In this document: positions 38,369-46,161 of the stretch, piece after piece
Layout: each line of letters starts with the position of its first letter
How positions within the stretch are numbered: the first letter of the stretch is position 1
Source of the DNA: Xanthobacter autotrophicus Py2
Lineage (GTDB): Bacteria; Pseudomonadota; Alphaproteobacteria; Rhizobiales; Xanthobacteraceae
DNA: 64,000 nt
NCBI GenBank assembly: GCA_000017645.1
Contig: CP000781.1
Location: 4,885,501 to 4,949,500 of the forward strand
Reading direction: 5' to 3'
Notes under the pieces: model-generated
Databases searched by the model: none
Told to the model about the DNA's origin: nothing
Seen by the model: the letters and a program-made list of their open reading frames with translations, nothing else
Made by a program: the position numbers and the translations under genes

Positions 38369-38471
38369 AGAGCGTTTTCGAGCGGCGTGGATACCGGCTC
38401 GCGTGAAGAAAACGCGTCAGCACGAGTCTCTAGAGCGCTTCCCGTGAGCCGGGGCGAACGGAAAGCGCTCT
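38369..38471. repeat. RIME-like palindromic repeats between tsf and pyrH
   Basis: Two palindromes side by side. The first (38369-38416) has GCGTTTTC / GAAAACGC outer arms with CGAGC / GCTCG inner arms. The second (38432-38471) has 14-bp arms AGAGCGCTTCCCGT / ACGGAAAGCGCTCT with one mismatch. The first matches in style the Rhizobium-type intergenic mosaic elements (AGAGCGTTTTCGAGC...) that I know from many Rhizobiales genomes. Confidence 0.75.
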
Positions 38472-38490
38472 TGTCAGAAGCGGACGTCGA

Positions 38491-39414
38491 TCAGGACTGG
38501 CCGGCGGCGGCAGCCACCTCGGCGGCGAAGTCCGTCTCTTCCTTCTCGATGCCCTCGCCCAGCGCGAAGCGCACGAAGCCGGTGAGCTTGAGCGGTGCGC
38601 CGACCTGGCCCTCAGCCTCCTTCAGAACCTGGGAGACCGACTTGGAGCCGTCATGCACGAAGGCCTGGTCGAGGAGGGTGACCTCCTTGAAGAAGCTCTT
38701 GATGCCGCTCTCGGCGATCTTGTCCTGCACGTTGGCGGGCTTGCCCTGGTGCTTCTCGAGCAGGATGGCCTTCTCGCGGGCGATGGTCTCCTCGGAGATG
38801 CCGGACGCGTCCAGAGCCAGCGGGTTCAGCGCGGCGATGTGCATGGCGATCTGGCGGCCGAGGGTAGAGAGCTTCTCCACGTCGCCGGTGGACTCGAGCG
38901 CTACCAGCACGCCGATACGGCCCTGGCCTTCCACCACCGCGCCGTGCACGTAGCTGGCGATGACGCCGGCCGACACGGAGAGCTTGGCCGAGCGGCGCAG
39001 CGTCATGTTCTCGCCGATGGTGGCGATGAGCGCGGTCAGGCGCTCGGCGACGGTGACGCTCTCGCCGGGGAACTTGGCGGCGGCCACGGCTTCCACGGTG
39101 CCGTCGGTGTTGAGGGCGACCTTGGCCGCCTCGCGCACGAACGCCTGGAAGTCGGGGTTGCGGGCGACGAAGTCGGTTTCCGCATTCACTTCGATGGCGG
39201 CGGCGTAGTGGCCGGAGGATTCCACCGCCACCAGGCCCTCGGCAGCCACGCGGCCAGCCTTCTTGGCGGCCTTGGCGAGGCCCTTCTTGCGCAGCCAGTC
39301 GATGGCGGCCTCGATGTCGCCGTTCGTCTCGGTGAGCGCAGACTTGCAATCCATCATGCCTGCGCCGGTCTTGTCGCGCAGTTCCTTCACCAGCCCGGCG
39401 GTGATCGCAGCCAT
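38491..39414 (-). CDS. tsf: Translation elongation factor Ts
   Basis: Nucleotide exchange factor for EF-Tu. The 307-residue protein starts [20 protein letters not shown] and carries [20 protein letters not shown] and the core [20 protein letters not shown] ribosome-binding site upstream. It follows rpsB after 112 bp that form two strong hairpins in the mRNA. Confidence 0.97.
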   Translation of the reverse strand: MAAITAGLVKELRDKTGAGMMDCKSALTETNGDIEAAIDWLRKKGLAKAAKKAGRVAAEGLVAVESSGHYAAAIEVNAETDFVARNPDFQAFVREAAKVALNTDGTVEAVAAAKFPGESVTVAERLTALIATIGENMTLRRSAKLSVSAGVIASYVHGAVVEGQGRIGVLVALESTGDVEKLSTLGRQIAMHIAALNPLALDASGISEETIAREKAILLEKHQGKPANVQDKIAESGIKSFFKEVTLLDQAFVHDGSKSVSQVLKEAEGQVGAPLKLTGFVRFALGEGIEKEETDFAAEVAAAAGQS

Positions 39415-39437
39415 GTCAAAAATCCCTTCTTCTCGCG

Positions 39438-39491
39438 CCACGGCCGGCCAGGGGGTGCCCGAGCCGGCCGTGGGGGCGCCCCAGGCGCCCC
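39438..39491 (-). other. Two tandem perfect hairpins between rpsB and tsf
   Basis: Arms CCACGGCCGGC (39438-39448) and GCCGGCCGTGG (39463-39473) form an 11-bp stem. Arms GGGGCGCC (39473-39480) and GGCGCCCC (39484-39491) form an adjacent 8-bp stem with loop CCA. They lie between the rpsB stop and the tsf ribosome-binding site on the minus strand. No T-run follows directly, so partial termination, mRNA processing or translational control are possible. Confidence 0.65.
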
Positions 39492-39526
39492 ATTACTCTC
39501 GATTCGCTATCAGATCTGCGACAAGG

Positions 39527-40531
39527 TCACTCGACCTCGGCAGACAGCTCCTTGGCCTGGGCCACCCAGCCGTCCACGCGGCCGGGCAGTCCCACTTCCT
39601 CGCCGATGCGGTGGGCGTCGATCGCATCGAGCCCGGCCACCTGGCCGAAGTGGAACACGCCGAGATCGTTGAGCTTCTGCTCGATCTCGGGGCTGACGCC
39701 GGTGAGCTTCTTCAGGTCGTCGGCAACGCCGCGCGGACCCGACAGGGGCTCGAAGGACGACCAGGCGCCGGTTTCCACCGGCAGGTCTTCCACCAGCGGG
39801 GCCTCTTCGGCGCCCACGTCGATACCGAGGTCGGAATGGCCGCGGCCGATGCCGTCGATGGCGGCGCGGGCGACCAGCTCGCAGTAGAGCTGGATGGCGC
39901 GGCCGGCGTCGTCATTGCCGGGAACCGGGAAGGCGATGCCGTCCGGATCGCAATTGGTGTCGAGGATGGCCGCCACCGGGATGCCGAGGCGCTGGGCCTC
40001 CTTCACGGCGATGTCTTCCTTGTTCGTGTCGATGACGAACAGCAGGTCGGGCAGGCCGCCCATGTCGCGGATGCCGCCGAGAGCCTTGTCGAGCTTGTCC
40101 TTTTCACGGGACAGCGTCAGGCGCTCCTTCTTGGTGTAGCCGGAGCCCTGCTCGGGACCGGACAGCATCTCCTCCAGCTTCTTCAGCCGGGCGATGGAGT
40201 TGGAGATGGTCTTCCAGTTGGTGAGCATGCCGCCGAGCCAGCGGGAGTTCACATAATACTGGGCGGAGCGGCGAGCGGCGTCAGCCACCTGCTCCTGGGC
40301 CTGACGCTTGGTGCCGACGAACAGCACGCGGCCGCCCTGGGCCACCGTGTCGGAGACGGCCTGCAGCGCGCGATGCAGCGCGGGCACGGTCTGCGACAGG
40401 TCGATGATGTGGATGTTGTTGCGGACGCCGAAGATGTACGGCGCCATCTTCGGGTTCCAACGGTGGGACTGATGTCCAAAGTGCACGCCAGCTTCAAGCA
40501 GCTGGCGCATCGAATAATCGGGAAGCGCCAT
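39527..40531 (-). CDS. rpsB: 30S ribosomal protein S2 with C-terminal extension
   Basis: Small-subunit ribosomal protein. The 334-residue protein has the normal S2 core (about 1-230: [59 protein letters not shown]). An extra 100 residues follow, whose part [20 protein letters not shown] resembles a helix-hairpin-helix segment. Such extensions are found in Rhizobiales S2 and not in E. coli (241 residues). The frame upstream of 40531 is not coding-like. Confidence 0.96.
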   Translation of the reverse strand: MALPDYSMRQLLEAGVHFGHQSHRWNPKMAPYIFGVRNNIHIIDLSQTVPALHRALQAVSDTVAQGGRVLFVGTKRQAQEQVADAARRSAQYYVNSRWLGGMLTNWKTISNSIARLKKLEEMLSGPEQGSGYTKKERLTLSREKDKLDKALGGIRDMGGLPDLLFVIDTNKEDIAVKEAQRLGIPVAAILDTNCDPDGIAFPVPGNDDAGRAIQLYCELVARAAIDGIGRGHSDLGIDVGAEEAPLVEDLPVETGAWSSFEPLSGPRGVADDLKKLTGVSPEIEQKLNDLGVFHFGQVAGLDAIDAHRIGEEVGLPGRVDGWVAQAKELSAEVE

Positions 40532-40723
40532 TTGAGTATTCTCCGGTTGAGCCTCCGCGGACGTACCCCCACCCCCTAATAGGGAGAGGGCACCGGATGG
40601 CCAGATGGCCTGATGTCCGCGTGCGGGATGGCCGGCCATATACGCGAGCCGGCTTCCTGAGGCAAGTGCGGCCGGAGGTATGCCGGGCAGGCTTTCCGGC
40701 CTTTAAAGCCGGGAAAAGGCGCC

Positions 40724-42373
40724 CTACCCCTGCTCGCGCTGGCGCTCCTCCTCCACCAGCTCCTTTTTGGAGAGCTTACCCACCACGCTCTTGGGCAGGC
40801 TGTCGCGAATCTCCACCGCCTTCGGCATCTCGATCTTAGAGATCTGGGCCGTGAGGAAGTCCATCAGCTCTCCGGGGGTCGCTTCAGAATCGGCGCGCAG
40901 GGTCACGAAAGCCTTGGGCGCCTGGCCACGGTAGGGGTCGGGCACCCCGATGGCGACCGCCTCCGCCACCGCCGGATGGAGATAAAGCGCCTCCTCGATG
41001 ACCCGTGGATAGACATTGTAGCCGCCGCATAGGATCACATCCTTGATGCGATCCACGAGGAAGAGGTAGCCGTCCTCGTCCAGATAGCCCACGTCGCCGG
41101 TGCGCAACGCGCCGTCAATGAAGGCGGAGGCGGTGTCGTCCGGGCGATTATAATAGCCCTTCATCACCTGCGGACCGCGCACGCAGACCTCCCCTTTCTG
41201 GCCCTGGGGGACGATGCGCCGCACATCCTCAAGATCGCGAATCTCGATCACAGTCTGCGGCAGCGCCGTGCCCACCGAACCGTCCTTCACCCGGCCGAGG
41301 GGCTGGTTGGCGGTCACCACCGGCGAGGTCTCGCTGAGGCCGTAGCCCTCCACCAGCTTGCAGCCGGTGAGGTCCTCGAAGCGTTCGCGCACCTCCGCCG
41401 GGAGCGGCGCGCCGCCGGAAATGCACAGGGTGAGGGATTTCAGGTCGCGCTTGTCGATGTCGGCCACGCCGTTGATGGCGGCATAGATGGTGGGCACGCC
41501 GGGGAACATGGTGGGCTTCTCCCGCTCGATGCGGTCGAGCAGGTCGGAAAGCTGGAAGCGCGGCACCAGGATGATCTCGGCGCCGAGGCAGATGGGAATC
41601 AGCATCACCGTCTGCATGGCGAAGACGTGGAACAGGGGCAGCACGCCCAGCACCCGCTTCACCCCGATGCGCCGGCAATCGGCATGGGTGATCACCTGCT
41701 CCGCATTGGCGGAGATATTGGCATGGGTGAGCATGGCACCCTTGGGAACGCCGGTGGTGCCGCCGGTATATTGCAGCACCGCCACGTCGTTCTCCACATC
41801 CACCTCCACCGGCTGCGGCCGGTCGCCGTGACGCAGCAGCGCGCCATAGGCCAGGTGCAGGCCGTCGCCGAGGCTGAACTCGGCCTTCTCCTTGCGCTTG
41901 AACAGGTTGAAGAGCAACCCCTTGGGAAATGGCAGGATTCCGGACATGGGGCACACGACGATGGTCTTCAGGCCCGCTTCCTGCGCCACCGCCGCGACCC
42001 GCGAATGGATCAGCTTCAGGTCGGGCACCACCATGATCATGGTGCCGGAATCCCGGATCTGGTGCCTCAGCTCACGCTCCACATAGAGCGGGCTGAAATT
42101 CACCACCGTGCCGCCGGCCTTCATGATGGCGAAGAAGAAGATGACCGAATACGGCGTGTTGGGCAGGCACAGGCCCACCTTGACGCCCTTGCGCACGCCC
42201 TGTGCCTGAAGCCCGGCCGCCACCTGATCCACCAGCTTGCCGAGCTGGGCATAGGTCCATTTGCGGCCGAAGAAGCTGAGCGCGGTGCGGTCGCCGAATT
42301 CGGCGACGCTGGTGTCGAGAAGCTCGGGCACGGGCGCGTAGGCCACGGCCCCGCCATCGGTGCGATGGAGCAT
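40724..42373 (-). CDS. fadD: Long-chain fatty acid--CoA ligase
   Basis: Activates fatty acids to acyl-CoA via acyl-AMP. The 549-residue protein has the AMP-binding motif YTGGTTGVPKGAMLTH (about 212-227), VEGYGLSETSPV, the hinge RTGDVGYLDEDGYLFLVDRI and the C-terminal catalytic Lys in LPKSVVGKLSKKEL. Start at 42373 has an excellent ribosome-binding site GGAAGGAGGG. Downstream of fadL on the same strand, facing the beta-oxidation genes across a MerR regulator, so it is probably part of the same fatty-acid regulon. Confidence 0.9.
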   Translation of the reverse strand: MLHRTDGGAVAYAPVPELLDTSVAEFGDRTALSFFGRKWTYAQLGKLVDQVAAGLQAQGVRKGVKVGLCLPNTPYSVIFFFAIMKAGGTVVNFSPLYVERELRHQIRDSGTMIMVVPDLKLIHSRVAAVAQEAGLKTIVVCPMSGILPFPKGLLFNLFKRKEKAEFSLGDGLHLAYGALLRHGDRPQPVEVDVENDVAVLQYTGGTTGVPKGAMLTHANISANAEQVITHADCRRIGVKRVLGVLPLFHVFAMQTVMLIPICLGAEIILVPRFQLSDLLDRIEREKPTMFPGVPTIYAAINGVADIDKRDLKSLTLCISGGAPLPAEVRERFEDLTGCKLVEGYGLSETSPVVTANQPLGRVKDGSVGTALPQTVIEIRDLEDVRRIVPQGQKGEVCVRGPQVMKGYYNRPDDTASAFIDGALRTGDVGYLDEDGYLFLVDRIKDVILCGGYNVYPRVIEEALYLHPAVAEAVAIGVPDPYRGQAPKAFVTLRADSEATPGELMDFLTAQISKIEMPKAVEIRDSLPKSVVGKLSKKELVEEERQREQG

Positions 42374-42603
42374 GGACGTCCCTCCTTCCGCCGGTGCCAA
42401 CTTATTGCATCCCGCACATCCGACGAGAGGCATGCCCGCGCCGGGTGGGCACCGGTTCGTATGAAAATAGGCCAAATCAACGGCTGAGAGGCATTTCGCA
42501 CGGTCTTGTGTCGCGAAATGGCTCCCACATCTCACGCAACGTCACGCAGTATCGGCCGCGATTGCGCCCGGATCAGGATGGGTGCGCCGCAGCCGGCTGT
42601 GAT

Positions 42604-42637
42604 CCGCGGCCATCCGCTGGAGAGCGGACGGCCGCGG
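42604..42637 (-). terminator. Hairpin downstream of fadL
   Basis: 15-bp stem CCGCGGCCATCCGCT / AGCGGACGGCCGCGG with a single A/C mismatch and loop GGAG, 6 nt after the fadL stop on the minus strand. There is no T-run, so it is a stable 3' end structure or a factor-assisted terminator that would separate fadL from fadD. Confidence 0.55.
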
Positions 42638-42643
42638 GTGCGC

Positions 42644-43963
42644 TCACTTCGTGATCAGCGCGGCGGTGACAGGGGCACCGAACTTGTAGCGCAGGCCCAC
42701 CGAGACGATGTCCACATAGCCATCGTTCACCTCGCCCACCAGCGAGCCGCGCAGCGCATTCGCAGGATCGGACGCGGACAGGTTGATGGGGCTGTTCTCG
42801 CCGAAGATGTGGCTGTAGGCGAAGTCGAACGAGAATTGCGGGGTGAAGTTGTAGGTAAAGCCCCCCGACAGCCACAGGCGGTTGGTATCGGGCAGGCGCG
42901 GCGAGCGCGTCTCGTCCGGCACCGGGGTCAGCTCGTAGGCAATGCCGGCGCGCAGCGCGAGCTTGGGATCCCACTGGTATTCGACGCCGCCGGAGAAGAA
43001 CCAGCCGTCGTTCCACTTGAGGTCCAGCGTGCTCACCGGGATGCCGCGCGAGGTCACCACCAGTTGCTGCACCGTGGACCAGTTGGTCCACTCCACCGTG
43101 CCGAGCACGGTCCATTGCGGCGTCAGCTGCGAGCGGAACGAGGCCGTCACCTGGTCCGGCAGGGTCAGGCCCGCACTGGCGGCCACCTGGTTGACCGTGG
43201 TGATGTTGGCCACCGACAGGTTCAGGTTGCCCGAGAGATTCTGGTCGATCGAGGACTTGTAGCCAATGCCGAGCGTCGTTCCCGGCGCCAGCGTGAACAA
43301 TACGCCAAGATTGAAGCCCACGCCCAGGTCGTCGCCGTTCACCTCGGCGTAGAGATTGTTCAGGGGCGATGTAAATCCGGCGAATTGCGCGTTGGTCAGC
43401 TTGGCGTCGATGTAATTGACGTTCAACCCGCCGCCGATGGTCAGCCACTCATTGACCTTGTAGGCCACCGATGCCTGCACGTTCATGTCAAAGATGCGAT
43501 TGTAGCAACCGTAATACCGGCCCGAAAAGTTGCAGGGCGCGTCGGTCACGAGACCGAAGGGCGAGGTGACGGCGAAGCCGACTGCCCATTTTTCCCAGGC
43601 ATAGGAGATGTACGTGGTCGGCAGCACGCCGTTGCCCACGATGTCGCTGGCGCCTGTCGTTCCAAGCGAAGCCCCGGTGATGGGGGCGGTGGCGGAATAG
43701 ACGTCGAGGGACGCGTGCGGCGCAATGTAGGTGACGTTGCCTTCCACGCTGAGGCCCGGCGTGAAGCTGATGGCTGCCGGATTCCAGAACATGGAGGCGA
43801 GGCCGTCGCCGCCCGCCGCGGTGCCAGCGAAGGCCGTGCCCTGGTAATAGGAGCTTTGCTCGCGCAGGCCGAAGCCGCCGGCATGCGCCTGCCCGGCCGC
43901 CCCGGCGACCATGGGAAGAACAAGCACTCGAGCCGCCCGCACGGCCCAGTCGCGCATCATCAT
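42644..43963 (-). CDS. fadL: FadL/TodX-family outer membrane transporter
   Basis: Outer-membrane beta-barrel for long-chain fatty acids or other hydrophobic compounds. The 439-residue precursor has a signal peptide (cleavage near AHAGG), then the FadL-type N-terminus GFGLREQSSYYQGTAFAG and the conserved MFWNPAA motif. The barrel contains a Cys pair (PCNFSGRYYGCY, about 154-165) and ends in a weakly hydrophobic strand. Three ATG codons in a row (43963, 43960, 43957) leave the exact start open. Context with fadD, thiolase and dehydrogenase genes favours fatty acids as substrate. Confidence 0.9.
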   Translation of the reverse strand: MMMRDWAVRAARVLVLPMVAGAAGQAHAGGFGLREQSSYYQGTAFAGTAAGGDGLASMFWNPAAISFTPGLSVEGNVTYIAPHASLDVYSATAPITGASLGTTGASDIVGNGVLPTTYISYAWEKWAVGFAVTSPFGLVTDAPCNFSGRYYGCYNRIFDMNVQASVAYKVNEWLTIGGGLNVNYIDAKLTNAQFAGFTSPLNNLYAEVNGDDLGVGFNLGVLFTLAPGTTLGIGYKSSIDQNLSGNLNLSVANITTVNQVAASAGLTLPDQVTASFRSQLTPQWTVLGTVEWTNWSTVQQLVVTSRGIPVSTLDLKWNDGWFFSGGVEYQWDPKLALRAGIAYELTPVPDETRSPRLPDTNRLWLSGGFTYNFTPQFSFDFAYSHIFGENSPINLSASDPANALRGSLVGEVNDGYVDIVSVGLRYKFGAPVTAALITK

Positions 43964-44035
43964 TAGGTTTCCCCCGCTTGAGACAGTTTCCTCTGGGCCC
44001 CGCACGCTGCAGTGCAGTATTGGTTTTATCGATGC

Positions 44036-44050
44036 CCTATACGTCATCTA
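44036..44050 (-). promoter_or_regulatory. Candidate MerR operator, fadL side
   Basis: CCTATACGTCATCTA on the plus strand, which is TAGATGACGTATAGG read toward fadL. It is an exact inverted copy of the site in front of merR. It lies 73 bp upstream of the fadL start, close to where a promoter with TTGACG at 44077-44072 would start transcription. The GACGT core resembles half-sites known for LiuR-type MerR regulators of acyl-CoA catabolism. Confidence 0.6.
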
Positions 44051-44370
44051 AGATGCCTAAACGAATATGTGCGTCAACTGGGTTCATTTAACTTCGAAGA
44101 TGATCGCAAGGGAAAGACAAACTCGTTGCAAATGCGCCACAGCCGTCCGGCGCGAATTTCCCCGACGGAGGTGAGGAGAGGGGCCGCCGGGGCCGTCGCA
44201 ATTCGAGAGCGAAAGCACACGCTTCGGCACGCCCTCCCCCTAACCCTGCCACCACCCACACAACGGATTCGCCAGAGCCTGCGTCCAGCATGGCCGATGA
44301 CGCAATCGCGATAAAATCCTGCCGCATCGGGGCTTGCGCCGAGGGTCAAAGCATGTATCTTCGGGGCGGA

Positions 44371-44385
44371 TAGATGACGTATAGG
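44371..44385 (+). promoter_or_regulatory. Candidate MerR operator, merR side
   Basis: TAGATGACGTATAGG, identical to the fadL-side site and in the same position relative to transcription direction (reading toward its gene). It ends 7 bp before the merR GTG start and runs into its ribosome-binding site GGTGAGG, so binding would block merR expression (autoregulation). Confidence 0.6.
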
Positions 44386-44392
44386 TGAGGCC

Positions 44393-44830
44393 GTGGCATC
44401 CACAGGCAAGCGCGGCGCCGGAAGCGCCCTGACGGACACGTTCTTCACGGCCACCGAGCTGGCTCGGGACCTGTCCGTGACCCCGCGCACGATCCGATTT
44501 TACGAAGACAAGGCCCTCATCACCCCGCGCCGCGCCGGCACCATGCGCGTCTACACCAAGCGTGACCGGGCCCGGATGGTCCTCATCCTGCGCGGCAAGC
44601 GACTCGGCTTCTCCCTGCGCGAGATCAAGGAATACCTCGATCTCTACGACATGGACCCGACCCAGGCAGAACAGATGCGCCTGCTCCTCAAGAAGGTGCA
44701 GACGCGGCTCGAAATGCTGGAAGACCAGCGCCTTGCGCTTGAGGAAAGCATCGTCGAGCTGAAGGAAATCGAGGAGCAGACCCTGTCCGCCCTCGAACAG
44801 GAGGCGGCCCAGAAAAAGGCCGCCGGCTGA
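44393..44830 (+). CDS. MerR-family transcriptional regulator
   Basis: DNA-binding regulator, probably of the surrounding fatty-acid genes. The 145-residue protein begins with GTG after the ribosome-binding site GGTGAGG. Winged helix-turn-helix at about 18-85: ELARDLSVTPRTIRFYEDKA then GTMRVYTKRDRARM. A C-terminal dimerisation coiled coil (about 88-140) follows, with no Cys cluster for metal sensing. This is the layout of LiuR-like regulators of branched-chain or fatty acyl-CoA breakdown. The ligand is unknown. Confidence 0.9.
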   Translation: MASTGKRGAGSALTDTFFTATELARDLSVTPRTIRFYEDKALITPRRAGTMRVYTKRDRARMVLILRGKRLGFSLREIKEYLDLYDMDPTQAEQMRLLLKKVQTRLEMLEDQRLALEESIVELKEIEEQTLSALEQEAAQKKAAG

Positions 44831-44933
44831 CCGAATTCCCTTTCGGTCCCGCGCCAGAGTCGGATGGATTCGGATTGTATAAATCCGAGAAATCACGCCT
44901 CCAAAATAAAGAATGAGATCGTTTTATTGATTT

Positions 44934-44948
44934 GATTGCACAGCAATC
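44934..44948 (+). promoter_or_regulatory. Small dyad upstream of the thiolase gene
   Basis: GATTGC-ACA-GCAATC, a perfect 6-bp dyad in an A/T-rich stretch between merR and the thiolase gene, 53 bp before the start codon. The local drop in GC (TTTTATTGATTTGATTG) suggests a promoter region; the dyad may be an operator. It does not resemble the 15-bp merR/fadL site. Confidence 0.4.
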
Positions 44949-45001
44949 TGGTCAAAACGGGATCAGACGCGGACCAACAAGATATATAGGCAGGAGAGCC
45001 C

Positions 45002-46150
45002 ATGCAAAACGTTGTGATTGCGGGGTACGCCCGCTCGCCCTTCGCCCTTGCCAAGAAGGGTGAACTGGCGCGCGTGCGCCCGGATGACCTCGCCGCACAG
45101 GTGGTGGCGGAGCTGGTGGCCCGCACCGGCGTCAAGGTCGAGGACATCGAGGACCTCATCGTCGGCTGCGCTTTTCCCGAGGCGGAGCAGGGCTTTAACA
45201 TCGCGCGCCTGATCGGCATGATCGCCGGCCTACCCGACAGCGTCGCCGGCGCAACGGTAAACCGCTTCTGCGGCTCGTCCATGCAGTCGGTGCACATGGC
45301 GGCCGGTCAGATCCAACTGGGCGCCGGCGAAGTCTTCATCTGCGCCGGCATCGAGAGCATGAGCCGCGTGCCCATGACCGGCTTCAATCCCATGCCCAAT
45401 CCGGCGCTCTACGCCAAGCTCCCGCAGGCCTACATGGGCATGGGCGAGACGGCGGAAAATGTCGCCGCCAAGTGGCAGATCACCCGCGCCGACCAGGATG
45501 CTTTCGCCTTGAAAAGCCATGCGAAAGCAACGGCGGCCGAGGCCGCCGGCAAGTTCGCCGACGAGATCGTTTCCATCCGCATAAACGGCAAGGACTCGGG
45601 CAAGACCGCCACCCAGGACGGCTGCATCCGCCGCGATGCCACGGCCGAGCAGCTGGCCGGCCTCAAGCCCGCTTTTGACGAGCATGGCACCGTCACCGCC
45701 GGCACCTCCTCCCCCCTCACCGATGGCGCGTCTGCCGTGCTGGTGTGCTCGGAGGACTATGCGCTGAAGCATGGCCTGGAGCCCCTCGCCCGCCTGAAAG
45801 GCGTTGCGGTTGCTGGCTGCGCGCCGGAGATCATGGGCATCGGCCCGGTGGCGGCGACCAAGAAGGCGCTGACCCGCTCCGGCATCGACATCTCGCAGAT
45901 CGACGTGGTGGAGCTGAACGAGGCCTTCGCCTCCCAGGCCCTTGCCTGCCAACGCGAACTCGGCGTCCGCGACGAGACCCTCAACATCGACGGCGGCGCC
46001 ATCGCGCTCGGCCATCCGCTGGGGGCTACCGGGGCGCGCATCGTCGGCAAAGCCGCGTCGTTGCTGAAGCGGGAAGGCGGCAAATATGCCCTCGCCACCC
46101 AGTGCATCGGCGGCGGACAGGGCATCGCCACCGTCCTCGAACGCGTCTGA
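45002..46150 (+). CDS. fadA: Acetyl-CoA C-acyltransferase (thiolase)
   Basis: Last step of beta-oxidation: thiolytic cleavage of 3-ketoacyl-CoA. The 382-residue protein shows the acyl-binding Cys in NRFCGSSMQ (C90), the NEAFASQ motif, the catalytic His in GGAIALGHPLGATGAR (H338) and the second Cys in QCIGGGQG (C368). Ribosome-binding site AGGAGAG. It is followed after 11 bp by the FadN-type gene, an order also seen in the Bacillus fadN-fadA-fadE operon, though genes are permuted. Confidence 0.95.
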   Translation: MQNVVIAGYARSPFALAKKGELARVRPDDLAAQVVAELVARTGVKVEDIEDLIVGCAFPEAEQGFNIARLIGMIAGLPDSVAGATVNRFCGSSMQSVHMAAGQIQLGAGEVFICAGIESMSRVPMTGFNPMPNPALYAKLPQAYMGMGETAENVAAKWQITRADQDAFALKSHAKATAAEAAGKFADEIVSIRINGKDSGKTATQDGCIRRDATAEQLAGLKPAFDEHGTVTAGTSSPLTDGASAVLVCSEDYALKHGLEPLARLKGVAVAGCAPEIMGIGPVAATKKALTRSGIDISQIDVVELNEAFASQALACQRELGVRDETLNIDGGAIALGHPLGATGARIVGKAASLLKREGGKYALATQCIGGGQGIATVLERV

Positions 46151-46161
46151 GGGGGCGCGTC

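Larger units (their letters stand above)
43964..44392. other. Divergent fadL / merR intergenic region (429 bp)
   Basis: Contains no convincing gene; open frames on both strands lack start signals and known folds. It holds an exact 15-bp inverted duplication near both ends (44036-44050 and 44371-44385). A possible fadL promoter element is TTGACG on the minus strand (44077-44072), about 17 bp upstream of an ATCTTA. Confidence 0.6.

Noticed and set aside
40693..40716. Possible terminator between fadD and rpsB (CCGGC / GCCGG with loop CTTTAAA)
   Set aside because: Short 5-bp stem without a T-run on the transcribed strand; not better than chance in this composition.
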